Shown: piece by piece, positions 34,080-42,555 of the stretch
Layout: every line of letters begins with the position of its first letter
Position numbering within the stretch: the first letter of the stretch is position 1
DNA from: Streptomyces sp. NBC_00250
Lineage (GTDB): Bacteria; Actinomycetota; Actinomycetes; Streptomycetales; Streptomycetaceae
Assembly (NCBI RefSeq): GCF_036192275.1
Contig: NZ_CP108088.1
Coordinates: forward strand, 806,001 to 870,000
Reading direction: 5' to 3'
Length of the DNA: 64,000 nt
Notes under the pieces: generated by a model
The model's input: only the letters and a program-made list of their open reading frames with translations
The model's database searches: none
Told to the model about the DNA's origin: nothing
Made by a program: the position numbers and the translations under genes

Positions 34080-36818
34080 GTGGACACCCCCCTGACCGTG
34101 CCCGATCTCGCCGACGCGACCGAGCTCTCCTGCGACGTGCTCGTCGTCGGCGGCGGTACCGCCGGCACGATGGCCGCGCTGACCGCCGCCGAGCGCGGGG
34201 CGAACGTCATCCTCTTGGAGAAGGCGCACGTCCGGCACTCCGGTGCCCTGGCGATGGGCATGGACGGCGTCAACAACGCGGTCGTGCCGGGCCGTGCCGA
34301 ACCGGACGACTACGTCGCCGAGATCACCCGCGCCAACGACGGCCTGGTGGACCAGTCGACGGTCCGGCAGACGGCGACCCGCGGCTTCGCCATGGTGCGG
34401 CGGCTGGAGTCGTACGGGGTGAAGTTCGAGAAGGACGAGCACGGGGAGTACGCGGTCCGGCAGGTGCACCGGTCCGGCTCGTACGTGCTGCCCATGCCCG
34501 AGGGCAAGGACGTGAAGAAGGTCCTCTACCGGCAGTTGCGGCGGCGGGAGATGCGGGAGCGGATCCGCATCGAGAACCGGGTCATGCCGGTCCGTGTCCT
34601 CACCCACCCGGACGACGGGCGGGCCGTCGGCGCGGCCGGATTCAACACCCGCACGGGCGAGTTCGTCGTCGTCCGGGCAGGGGCCGTGATCCTGGCCACC
34701 GGCCCCTGCGGGCGCCTGGGCCTGCCCGCCTCCGGCTATCTGTACGGGACGTACGAGAACCCGACGAACGCGGGCGACGGCTACGCCATGGCCTACCACG
34801 CGGGCGCGGCGCTGACCGGCATCGAGTGCTTCCAGATCAACCCCCTGATCAAGGACTACAACGGCCCGGCCTGCGCCTATGTCGCCAACCCCTTCGGCGG
34901 CTACCAGGTGAACCGGCACGGCGAGCGGTTCGTGGAGTCGGACTACTGGTCGGGGCAGATGATGGCCGAGTTCGCTGCCGAACTCGCCTCGGACCGGGCC
35001 CCGGTGTACCTCAAGCTGAGTCATCTCCCCGAGGAGACCATCGGCGCGGTCGAGTCGATCCTGCACACCACGGAGCGGCCCACGCGCGGCACCTTCCACG
35101 AGAACCGGGGTCACGACTACCGGACCCATGACATCGAGATGCACATCTCGGAGATCGGTCTGTGCGGCGGCCATTCGGCCTCGGGGGTACGGGTGGACGC
35201 CCACGCCCGGACGACCGTGCCCCGGCTCTATGCGGCCGGCGACCTGGCTTCCGTGCCGCACAACTACATGATCGGCGCGTTCGTCTTCGGTGACCTGGCG
35301 GGCGAGGACGCGTCCCTGTACAGGGCGTACGAAGGTGAGTTGGACCCCGAGCAGCTCGCCGCGGCCCACGAACTCGTCTACCGGCCGCTGCGGCATCCCG
35401 AGGGGCCGCCGCAGCCCCAGGTCGAGTACAAGCTGCGGCGGTTCGTCAACGACTACGTGGCTCCTCCGAAGACGGGCGCGAAACTCTCCCTGGCCGTCGA
35501 GGCGTTCACCCGGATGTCGGGGGAGATCGCCGGGATGGGTGCGCGTACGGCGCACGAGTTGATGCGGTGCGCGGAGGTGTCGTTCATCCGGGACTGCGCC
35601 GAGATGGCGGCGCGCGCCTCGCTCGCCCGGACGGAGTCGCGCTGGGGTCTCTACCACGAGCGACTCGATCACCCGGAGCGGGACGACACGGGCTGGCTGC
35701 ACCATCTGGATCTGCGCAAGTCCCCTTCCGGAGCGATGGAGTTCACGGCGCGGCCGGTCGAGCCGTACCTGGTGCCGGTGCCGGAGTTCGCGCCGCCGGG
35801 TGGTCCCGAGCGGCACCTCGGCGAGGTCGAGCTCGTGCCGGTCGCCACGGCCGGTCCCCGGGACACGGCCCCGGCGGCTCGTCCGCTCGGCGACCCGGAT
35901 CCGCACGGCCCGGTCCCGGCCGAGGCCCCGGGGGTCGCGGCCCCTCACCCGCGACTGCTCCGACTCCTGTCGCTCGTCGAGGACTCCCCCGATCTCGACG
36001 CGCTCGGCCCCTATCTGGACGACGACGATCCCGCCGTACGGGCCGCCGCCGTCACCGCCCTCGGTGAGACCGCGCCCGCCGGTACGGGTCCGGTGCTCGC
36101 CGCGAGGCTGCGTGACGCGTCGCCCGTGGTCCGGGCCGCCGCCTCGGCCGCCCTGCGCGAGCTGGTCGAGGTGCTGCCCGCCGTACCGGAGCTCGGGGAC
36201 GGTCTGCGGGCGGCCCTCGCCGTGCCCGACGCGGCCGTGCGGTCCGCCGCGCTCGACGTCCTGCGGGCCCTGCGGCTCGGGGACGCCGCGCTGTACGCCG
36301 GAGCGCTCGCCGACGCGACCGTGGAGGTACGCGTCCAGGCCGTCCGGGCCCTGGTCTCCGTGGACGCGGTCGCGGAGCTGGCGGTGGCGGCCGGCGACCC
36401 GGCCCGCGAGGTGCGGGTCGCGGTGGCCCGGGGTCTCGCGGCCGTACGGAACCCGGCGCCGGAACCGCTCGGCCCGCTGCTCGACGATCCCGACCCGCTG
36501 GTCCGGGGGGCGGCCCTGGCCGCCCTGGCCGGCACCGGGTGCCCGCCCGCCTACGCGGTGAGGGCCGAAGCCGCCCTCGGCGATCCCGCGTGGCAGGTCC
36601 GCTCCGGCGCCGCGACCGCGCTCCGGGGCACCCCTGCCGACCTTGCCGTCCCCGCGCTCGCCAAGGCGCTCGCCGACCCGAACGCCGACGTCCGGAAGGC
36701 CGCCGTCCTGTCGCTCCTCGTCCACGGGGACGACCCCACGGCCCGTACGGCGCTGGCGGGGGCCGGCGACGACCCCGACGCCGACGTGCGCGCCTACGCC
36801 GCCCGCGCGGCGCGCTGA
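34080..36818 (+). CDS. AprA-like flavoprotein fused to C-terminal HEAT-like repeats
   Basis: A 912-aa protein. Residues about 15-600 form a fumarate-reductase/adenylylsulfate-reductase-alpha-type flavoprotein: the FAD-binding GGGTAG at 24-29, HSGALAMGMDGVNN, GFNTRTGEFVVVRAGAVILATG, and AAGDLASVPHNYMIGAFVFG near the isoalloxazine site. The order and wording of these blocks resemble AprA more than succinate dehydrogenase. From about 620 to the end are seven or more short helical pairs with the HEAT pattern (DDDDPAVRAAAVTALGE, DASPVVRAAASAAL, DPNADVRKAAVLSLL). The start is GTG with AAAGGGA five bases upstream. The likely electron partner is the AprB-like ferredoxin of the same locus; the reaction is unknown. 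Its 3' end overlaps the convergent GNAT gene by 25 bases. Confidence 0.88.
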   Translation: MDTPLTVPDLADATELSCDVLVVGGGTAGTMAALTAAERGANVILLEKAHVRHSGALAMGMDGVNNAVVPGRAEPDDYVAEITRANDGLVDQSTVRQTATRGFAMVRRLESYGVKFEKDEHGEYAVRQVHRSGSYVLPMPEGKDVKKVLYRQLRRREMRERIRIENRVMPVRVLTHPDDGRAVGAAGFNTRTGEFVVVRAGAVILATGPCGRLGLPASGYLYGTYENPTNAGDGYAMAYHAGAALTGIECFQINPLIKDYNGPACAYVANPFGGYQVNRHGERFVESDYWSGQMMAEFAAELASDRAPVYLKLSHLPEETIGAVESILHTTERPTRGTFHENRGHDYRTHDIEMHISEIGLCGGHSASGVRVDAHARTTVPRLYAAGDLASVPHNYMIGAFVFGDLAGEDASLYRAYEGELDPEQLAAAHELVYRPLRHPEGPPQPQVEYKLRRFVNDYVAPPKTGAKLSLAVEAFTRMSGEIAGMGARTAHELMRCAEVSFIRDCAEMAARASLARTESRWGLYHERLDHPERDDTGWLHHLDLRKSPSGAMEFTARPVEPYLVPVPEFAPPGGPERHLGEVELVPVATAGPRDTAPAARPLGDPDPHGPVPAEAPGVAAPHPRLLRLLSLVEDSPDLDALGPYLDDDDPAVRAAAVTALGETAPAGTGPVLAARLRDASPVVRAAASAALRELVEVLPAVPELGDGLRAALAVPDAAVRSAALDVLRALRLGDAALYAGALADATVEVRVQAVRALVSVDAVAELAVAAGDPAREVRVAVARGLAAVRNPAPEPLGPLLDDPDPLVRGAALAALAGTGCPPAYAVRAEAALGDPAWQVRSGAATALRGTPADLAVPALAKALADPNADVRKAAVLSLLVHGDDPTARTALAGAGDDPDADVRAYAARAAR

Positions 36819-37402
36819 ACCGCGCGCGGGGAGCGCGGGTCGGTCCCCCTGTGGAGGTGCTGGGCGCGCGGCCGGGCCGGCGGGGCGGCGGGCAGGGTCT
36901 CGGCGAGGGGGAAACCGCAGGCGAGGGCGGTCCGGCACGACCCCTCGTTGCCGACGGTGTGCACGAGTTCCAGTGCGCGTCCCGTGAAGGGGCTTTCGCC
37001 GTCCGCCGCCCACCGGGCGACGAGGTTCAGCGCCCGGGAGGCGATCCCGCGCCCGCGTGCCTCCGGCGCGGTCCAGTAGCCGATGCGTGCGGCCGCGTCT
37101 CCCTCACCGGTGAGGGCGACGTGGCCGAGCGGCGCCGTGAGCCCGGCCGTCGTCTCCTCGACCACGGCGAACGCCACCCTCGTACCGGCGGCCCGGCCCT
37201 CGCTCTGGGCAGCCACCCACGCGCGTGCCTGCCGTTCGGTGTCCAGATGGGTGGCGAGCCATGCGCGCAGTTGCGGGTCCCGGTGATGGTGTACGAGCGC
37301 CGCGGCGTCCTCGTACGCCCAGGGGCGCAGCAGCAGGGGCGGGGCGGACGGGGCCGGACCTGCGTCGGAGGCCTCGCGTAGCCGTGGGTGCGGGCGGCTC
37401 AT
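36794..37402 (-). CDS. GNAT-family N-acetyltransferase
   Basis: A 202-aa protein of the RimJ/RimL-like GNAT group, transferring acetyl from acetyl-CoA to an amine. PLLLRPWAYEDAAALV is the usual first strand and helix. The CoA-binding motif is RIGYWTAPEARGRGIASRAL, and LELVHTVGNEGSCRTALACGF is the late motif with the conserved Asn. The C-terminal 25 residues are Arg/Ala-rich. It overlaps the end of the AprA-like gene by 25 bases, tail to tail. Substrate unknown. Confidence 0.9.
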   Translation of the reverse strand: MSRPHPRLREASDAGPAPSAPPLLLRPWAYEDAAALVHHHRDPQLRAWLATHLDTERQARAWVAAQSEGRAAGTRVAFAVVEETTAGLTAPLGHVALTGEGDAAARIGYWTAPEARGRGIASRALNLVARWAADGESPFTGRALELVHTVGNEGSCRTALACGFPLAETLPAAPPARPRAQHLHRGTDPRSPRAVQRAARAA

Positions 37403-37552
37403 GACCGGACGATATCTCCCGCGACCCGCGGGCGACGCACCCGGGCGGGTGGTGATCGGCGGCAGTCGGGTGAGCGCGCGCATGCCGGGTCGTGGAGCGG
37501 GGAAGGGGCGCACGACGCACGCAGCGAGCAGGACGACGAGGAGGTGGTGCCG

Positions 37553-38374
37553 GTGTCGGGGCCGACGACCGGAGAGGCGGTGGGAGAACCGTGCTGGCTG
37601 AGTCTGGCCGCACGCAATCTCGACGCGGCGGAACGCTTCTACGGGGCCGTCCTTGGCTGGACGTTCCGGCGCGGCGGCGGGGAGCGGGAGTTCTCGGTGG
37701 GGCAGCTGGGTGAGGTGCCCGTGGCCGGGATCGCGGCGGTGGCGGCCGAGCTGTCCGTGCGGGTGGCCTGGACGGCGTTCTTCGCCGTGGACGACGCCGA
37801 CGAGGCGGTGGCGCGGATCCGGGAGCGCGGCGGCACCGTCGGGGTGGGGCCGGTGTCCTACCCGCCCCACGGTCGGGCGGCGCTCGCCACCGACCGGGAG
37901 GGCGCGACGTTCGGCGTCTGGGAGGGGCGGACGGAGACCCGCTGGCACATCGGCGAGCGATCTGCGCCCGCATGGCTGGAGCTGCACACGCGGGACGCCT
38001 TCGAGGCGGCCGTGTTCTACGGCGAGGTGCTCCGCTGGGCGGACGGCGGGCCCGGCAGCTTCGAGGTGTCGTACGAGCAGGACAGGGTGGTGCTGCGGCG
38101 TGGCGGCGAGGCGGTCGCCCGGCTGAACAGCGGGCCGGTCGAGGTCACCTCGCCCCAGCCGCAGCTGCGTCCGCGCTGGCTGGTGCGGTTCCGGGTGCCG
38201 GATCCCGAGGCCGCCGCGGTGGCGGTCGTGGCCAACGGCGGGTCGGTCGTGCCCGGTGGGGACTGGGGCGGGGTCCGCGGCCCGGAAGTGACGGACGGGC
38301 GCCGGGCGGTGGTGGTCCGGGACCCGGAGGGGGCGCTCTTCACCCTGGAGGCGGCGGAGGAACGGAAGGACTGA
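37553..38374 (+). CDS. Two-domain VOC (glyoxalase-like) protein
   Basis: A 273-aa protein of two vicinal-oxygen-chelate domains. Domain 1 (about 10-125) opens WLSLAARNLDAAERFYGAVLGW and ends GATFGVWEG. Domain 2 opens WLELHTRDAFEAAVFYGEVLRW and ends DPEGALFTLE. I chose the GTG at 37553 for its GAGGAG nine bases upstream; GTGs at 37544 and 37547 are possible. Members include antibiotic-binding, bleomycin-resistance-like and lyase proteins; the role here is not readable. It is related in layout to the VOC protein at 58963. Confidence 0.88.
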   Translation: MSGPTTGEAVGEPCWLSLAARNLDAAERFYGAVLGWTFRRGGGEREFSVGQLGEVPVAGIAAVAAELSVRVAWTAFFAVDDADEAVARIRERGGTVGVGPVSYPPHGRAALATDREGATFGVWEGRTETRWHIGERSAPAWLELHTRDAFEAAVFYGEVLRWADGGPGSFEVSYEQDRVVLRRGGEAVARLNSGPVEVTSPQPQLRPRWLVRFRVPDPEAAAVAVVANGGSVVPGGDWGGVRGPEVTDGRRAVVVRDPEGALFTLEAAEERKD

Positions 38375-38462
38375 CGGGCGCGGGCCGGGAGATGCGGGGC
38401 GGATCGATTCGGGTCGGGTCCCCTTCCCCGGGCCCGCGCCGGTCGGCTCCGGTGCGTGGCCT

Positions 38463-38488
38463 CGTCGACGGGCCACGGCCCGTCGACG
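38463..38488. terminator. Hairpin between convergent VOC and amidohydrolase genes
   Basis: A perfect 12-bp stem (CGTCGACGGGCC and its complement) with a 2-base loop lies 12 bases beyond the stop of the minus-strand M20 gene. It is probably a bidirectional terminator. Confidence 0.75.
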
Positions 38489-38499
38489 ACGGCCCGTGG

Positions 38500-39684
38500 T
38501 CAGTTCGCGGCGGCGCGGGCGGCCAGGCGGGCGAGGAGCCGGGACCGCTGGGCCGTGTCGGTCGCCAGGTCGACGGCGGTCCACGCCATGGCGAGGCCTC
38601 CGTCGAGGACGGCCCGGTCGGCCGCGGCCGTGGTGCCGTACCGGGTGAAGTCCGGGTGGTGCATGATCGTGTCGCCGCAGTCGTAGCCGATGGAGGGGTG
38701 GATCGTCGGGACGACGTGCGAGACGTTCCCCATGTCGGTCGAACCGCCGCGCACGCCGGGGTCGTTGGCCAGGACGGTCCGGCCGAGGGCCTCGGCGGCG
38801 GCCTGGTAGCTGCGGCCCATGGCGAGGTCCTGGCGCAGGTCGGCGTAGTCGTTCCCGACGCTCTCCAGGAGGAGTTCCGCGCCGGTGGCGTGGGCGCCCG
38901 CCTCGAAGCAGGCGCGCACCCGGGCCTGGAGTTCGGCGAGCTCCTCGCTGGTTCCGGCGCGGACGTCGTAGAGGGCGGTGGCGCGGTCGGGGATGACGTT
39001 GGCCGCGTCACCGGCGGAGGTGACGACTCCGGAGACGACGGCGCCGGGGATCATCTGCTGGCGGTGTGCGGCGACGGCCACCTGGGCGATCATCATGGCG
39101 TCGGCGGCGTTGACGCCCCGGTGCGGCATCGCCGCCGCGTGCGCGGGGACCCCGGTGTAGGCGACCGAGAGGCTGCTGATGGCGAGGGTGGTGAGGCCGA
39201 CGGCGTCGTGCGGGGCGGCGTGCACCATCATCGCGGCGGCCACGTCGTCGAAGGCGCCCGCACGGAGCATGTCGACCTTGCCGCCGCCGGACTCCTCGGC
39301 GGGGGTGCCCAGGAGGGCGACGGTGATCCCGAGGTCGTCGGCGAGCGGGGCGAGCGCGAGGGCGGCGGCGACCGAGGCGGCGCCGTTGACGTTGTGGCCG
39401 CAGGCGTGGCCGATGCCGGGGAGGGCGTCGTACTCGGCGCAGATCGCCACGACCAGGTCGCCGCTGCCGGCGGTGGCCCGGAAGGCGGTCGGCAGGCCGT
39501 AGGCCTCACGGGTCACGTCGAATCCGGCTCCCTCGACGAGGTCGGCGATGCGGCGGGCGGCCCGGTGCTCCTGGTAGGCGAGTTCGGGGTCGGCGTGCAG
39601 GGCGTGGCTGAGGCCGATGACCGCGTCCTGGTGGCGGCTGAGGGTGGCGCGGCCGTGTTCGCGGGCCGTGGTGGTCGTCGTCAT
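38500..39684 (-). CDS. M20-family amidohydrolase (aminoacylase/AbgB-like)
   Basis: A 394-aa cytoplasmic metallopeptidase-like enzyme that would hydrolyse N-acyl or amide bonds of amino-acid derivatives. It has HADPELAYQEHRAARRIAD, the metal-site motifs AEYDALPGIGHACGHN and TPAEESGGGKV, the dimer/lid domain with YTGVPAHAAAMPHRGVNA, and a late GGSTDMGNVSHVVPTIH. It closely follows the p-aminobenzoyl-glutamate hydrolase/IAA-amino-acid hydrolase pattern. Its ATG overlaps the stop of the upstream MFS gene (ATGA), so import and hydrolysis of the same compound are probably coupled. A double-Lrp regulator is divergent from the pair. Confidence 0.93.
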   Translation of the reverse strand: MTTTTTAREHGRATLSRHQDAVIGLSHALHADPELAYQEHRAARRIADLVEGAGFDVTREAYGLPTAFRATAGSGDLVVAICAEYDALPGIGHACGHNVNGAASVAAALALAPLADDLGITVALLGTPAEESGGGKVDMLRAGAFDDVAAAMMVHAAPHDAVGLTTLAISSLSVAYTGVPAHAAAMPHRGVNAADAMMIAQVAVAAHRQQMIPGAVVSGVVTSAGDAANVIPDRATALYDVRAGTSEELAELQARVRACFEAGAHATGAELLLESVGNDYADLRQDLAMGRSYQAAAEALGRTVLANDPGVRGGSTDMGNVSHVVPTIHPSIGYDCGDTIMHHPDFTRYGTTAAADRAVLDGGLAMAWTAVDLATDTAQRSRLLARLAARAAAN

Positions 39685-41126
39685 CGGAGGTCCTTGGCGG
39701 GGGCGCGGTAGAGGAGGGAGGCGGCGGCGCCGGCGAGGGAGATCGCGGCGCACAGCACCCAGGAGGTGGTGTAGGCGCCGAGGTCGGGCAGGGTGTGACC
39801 GGCCGGGGTGTGGCCGGCGAAGACGGTCAGGATCGCGGCGGCGCCGAGGGAGCCACCGACGCTGATGAGCAGTTCGTTGATGCCTGAGCCGACGGAGGTC
39901 CGGTCGTGCGGGACCGACTCGACGGCGAGCGTGCGCGTGGAGTGCTGGAGGAAGCCGTTGCCGAGTCCGGCCAGGGCCGTGCCGCACAGGAAGAGCGGCG
40001 CGCTGCTGTGCGTGGCGAGCACGACTCCGTATCCGACGGCCATCAGGACGGAGCCGGTGACGAGGGTGAGCCGGTCGGTGAGGCGGGCTGCGACGGCGGG
40101 GGCCGCGAGCGCGCCGACGGCCATGGCGAGGAGGTTGGGGAGCAGTCCGAGGCCGATGGCGACGGGCCCGTAGCCGAAGCCGTAGCCGGTCTCGGCGGGG
40201 CTCGTGCCGAGGAAGACGGAGTGGGCGACCTGGAGGCCGAACATGCAGAAGCTGAAGGTGAGGGTGGTGAGGGAGACCACGACCACGTTGCGGTGGCGGA
40301 ACATCCGGACGTCGATCATGGGCTCGGCGGTGCGGAGTTCGACCAGGACCCACAGTGCGGTGACGAGCGCCCCGCCGATCAGGGTGGCGAGGGTGCGGGT
40401 GGAGGTCCACTCCCAGCCTGGGGTGCCGCCGAGGCCGAGCGCGAGCATCAGGGCGACGAGCCCGATGGAGAGCAGCAGTGCACCGGCCCAGTCGACGGAG
40501 CCGCCGGGGCGGTAGTCGGACTCGGGGAGCAGGGGCCAGCTCACGACGAGGGCGAGCGTCACGCCGATGGCGGGGACCCAGAGGGCGGCGGTGGGGCTGT
40601 CGACGGAGGCGGCGATGAAGCCGCTGGAGAGGAGACCCAGGGTGAGGCCGCCGATCAGCGCGGCGACCATGTGGCTGATGCCGCGCCTGCTCTCGGCGTC
40701 GCCGCCCTCGGGGCGGTTGCGGAGGATGCCGACGAGGAGGGGGAAGAAGCCGGCGATGGCGCCCTGGAGGATCTGGCCGGCGAGCAGCACCGGGAAGGAG
40801 CGGCTCAGGCCGACGAGGACCGAGCCCGCGATCACGATCGCGAGGTTCCACCGCAGGACGCGGCGGTGGCCGTGGAGGTCTCCCATGCGGGCGAGGACGG
40901 GCGTGAAGGCGACGCTGGCGAGCAGGTTGGCGATGCTGATCCAGTTCAGGTCGGCCGCGGTGACCTTCAGGGTGTCGGTGAGGCCCTTGAGCAGCGGGGA
41001 CAGGAAGCCCTGGGTGATGCCGCTGGACAGCTCGACGAGCGCGACCGAGGCGATGACCGCGCCCGCGGGGACGGTGCGTACGGCTCTTCTTCGTACGGGG
41101 GCGGTGCGGGTACCGGCGTCCGTCAT
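39681..41126 (-). CDS. MFS transporter (DHA2-like)
   Basis: A 481-aa polytopic protein, most likely 14 membrane helices as in the DHA2 drug/metabolite group. It carries the loop motif LARMGDLHGHRRVL and a GHTPAGHTLPD loop near the C-terminus. AGAGG precedes the ATG at 41126. It is the first gene of a two-gene operon with the M20 amidohydrolase and lies opposite a double-Lrp regulator. It may import an amide conjugate or export its product; which of the two is inference. Confidence 0.9.
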   Translation of the reverse strand: MTDAGTRTAPVRRRAVRTVPAGAVIASVALVELSSGITQGFLSPLLKGLTDTLKVTAADLNWISIANLLASVAFTPVLARMGDLHGHRRVLRWNLAIVIAGSVLVGLSRSFPVLLAGQILQGAIAGFFPLLVGILRNRPEGGDAESRRGISHMVAALIGGLTLGLLSSGFIAASVDSPTAALWVPAIGVTLALVVSWPLLPESDYRPGGSVDWAGALLLSIGLVALMLALGLGGTPGWEWTSTRTLATLIGGALVTALWVLVELRTAEPMIDVRMFRHRNVVVVSLTTLTFSFCMFGLQVAHSVFLGTSPAETGYGFGYGPVAIGLGLLPNLLAMAVGALAAPAVAARLTDRLTLVTGSVLMAVGYGVVLATHSSAPLFLCGTALAGLGNGFLQHSTRTLAVESVPHDRTSVGSGINELLISVGGSLGAAAILTVFAGHTPAGHTLPDLGAYTTSWVLCAAISLAGAAASLLYRAPAKDLR

Positions 41127-41210
41127 ACGTACTACCTCTTCGGGAGGGCCGCAGGGGGCTCGATGGGGAGGGGGCCGCCCGGCGGGTGGGGTACGGGGGC
41201 GGAAGATGCA

Positions 41211-41221
41211 CCACAATGTGG
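41211..41221. promoter_or_regulatory. Candidate operator between MFS and Lrp genes
   Basis: CCACA-A-TGTGG is a perfect 11-base palindrome in the divergent gap, 85 bases from the MFS start. It is plausible as an Lrp-type or other regulator site. Confidence 0.4.
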
Positions 41222-41365
41222 CGAGCGAACGGCACTTCGGGCAAGAGTTGACAGTGAAGTCGGCCGATTGCGGCAGGAGGTGGGGGATGTGCGGCGGATT
41301 CGGGCATCAGGGGGTCGTGAGGCTCACCTTCGGGCGGGCTCCTGGCCGGAAGGAAGGACGGCGGC

Positions 41366-41392
41366 ATGACGGCGGAACGGGCGACGCGATGA
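41366..41392 (+). other. Eight-codon leader ORF formed by a 23-bp duplication
   Basis: ATG at 41366 opens Met-Thr-Ala-Glu-Arg-Ala-Thr-Arg-stop. The same eight residues begin the downstream regulator, because a 23-base unit (41366-41388 and 41389-41411, one mismatch) is duplicated. The leader has the good ribosome site GGAAGGA, which the regulator start lacks. Its TGA overlaps the regulator ATG (ATGA), so ribosomes would have to re-initiate. Confidence 0.65.
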
Positions 41393-42477
41393 CGGCCGAA
41401 CGGGCGACGCGGTACGGAGGCGGGGGCGATCCCGCCGGGAACGAGGGGGCTGCCGGTCCCCGGGGCGGCGGGGGCGCTCCGGCCGGAATCGAAGGGGCAG
41501 CCGGTCCCCGGGGCGGCGGGGGTCTGGACGCGCTGGACCACGGGATCCTCAAGGTCCTCCACCGTGACCCGCGCGCCGCGTTCGCCGATGTCGCCACCGT
41601 GGTCGGGGCGCACGAGCGGACCGTCGCACGCCGGCTCGAACGAATGACCGCCGACGGGCGCGTGGCCTTCGTCGCCGCGCTCATCCCCGAGTACCAGTAC
41701 GAGGGGGTGACGGCCGAGGTCGCCGTGCGGTGCGCGCCGGGCCGTGTCCACGAGGTGGCCCTGACGCTCGCCGCACTGGAGGAGACCCGGTCGGTGGAGG
41801 TCGCCACCGGTGCGCTCGACGTGTTCGTGGAACTCCACGCGCCCGGTCACGACGCGCTGCTCACCCTGGTGGACACCGTCATCGGCCGGCTCGACGGCGT
41901 CGTGGACATCCACTCGGCGCTGGTGCTCCGGCTGCTGCTCACGGCGAGCGACTGGGCGCCGTACGACGACGAGCCCACGGATGTGCGCCGGCACGCGATC
42001 GAGGGCACGGCGCTTCCCGAGCCGCCGGTCGTGGACGAGCTCGACCGGCGGCTGGTGGAGCTGCTCCGGCGGGACGCCCGGATGTCGACGACCCGGCTGG
42101 CGCGGGAGCTCAGCGTCGGCGAGACGACGGCCCGGCGGCGACTGGCGCGTCTGACGGAGTCGCACGTCCTGCACCTGCGCCTGCACGCGGACCCGGCGGT
42201 ACTGGGCTATCCGGTGGAGGCGCGGTTCCGGCTGGGGGTGCCGCACCGCGAGCTCGACCCCGCGGTCCGGCTGCTCGCGCGCGAACCGGCGCTCCGCCAC
42301 CTGGTGGTCACGAGCGGGGGGACGAGCCTGCTGGGGTACTCCAGCCACCGGGACACCCGGGAGTTCCAGGAGTTCGCGGCACGGGTCTTCGCCCGGCTGG
42401 AGGGCTTGACCTCGACGGAGACGGCACTGCTGATGCGCACCTACAAGAGGGCGGGATTCACCGCCGTCGGCGGCTGA
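41389..42477 (+). CDS. Double-Lrp/AsnC regulator
   Basis: A 362-aa protein with two consecutive Lrp units. After a Gly/Ala/Pro-rich N-terminus that repeats GAAGPRGGGG, unit 1 (about 45-195) has LDALDHGILKVLHRDPRAAF and a RAM-like effector domain. Unit 2 (about 215-362) has VDELDRRLVELLRRDARMST, HTH VGETTARRRLARL and a second RAM-like domain. Ordinary Lrp proteins are about 150 aa with one unit. It is divergent from the MFS/amidohydrolase operon, which it presumably regulates in response to an amino-acid-like ligand. Translation probably depends on re-initiation from the overlapping leader ORF. Confidence 0.88.
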   Translation: MTAERATRYGGGGDPAGNEGAAGPRGGGGAPAGIEGAAGPRGGGGLDALDHGILKVLHRDPRAAFADVATVVGAHERTVARRLERMTADGRVAFVAALIPEYQYEGVTAEVAVRCAPGRVHEVALTLAALEETRSVEVATGALDVFVELHAPGHDALLTLVDTVIGRLDGVVDIHSALVLRLLLTASDWAPYDDEPTDVRRHAIEGTALPEPPVVDELDRRLVELLRRDARMSTTRLARELSVGETTARRRLARLTESHVLHLRLHADPAVLGYPVEARFRLGVPHRELDPAVRLLAREPALRHLVVTSGGTSLLGYSSHRDTREFQEFAARVFARLEGLTSTETALLMRTYKRAGFTAVGG

Positions 42478-42555
42478 GCCCGGCGCTCGGCCCCGGATGG
42501 GGGCTCGGTGGCGCCGGGCTCAGCCGGTGGTCGCGCCGGAGGCGACCCACCGGAC

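Noticed and set aside
33258..37013. 1251-codon open frame on the minus strand
   Set aside because: It runs antisense through the ABC ATPase and AprA-like genes, both of which have unmistakable motifs on the plus strand.
39906..41369. 487-codon Gly/Asp/Glu-rich plus-strand frame
   Set aside because: Shadow of the MFS gene on the other strand, with no recognisable domain.
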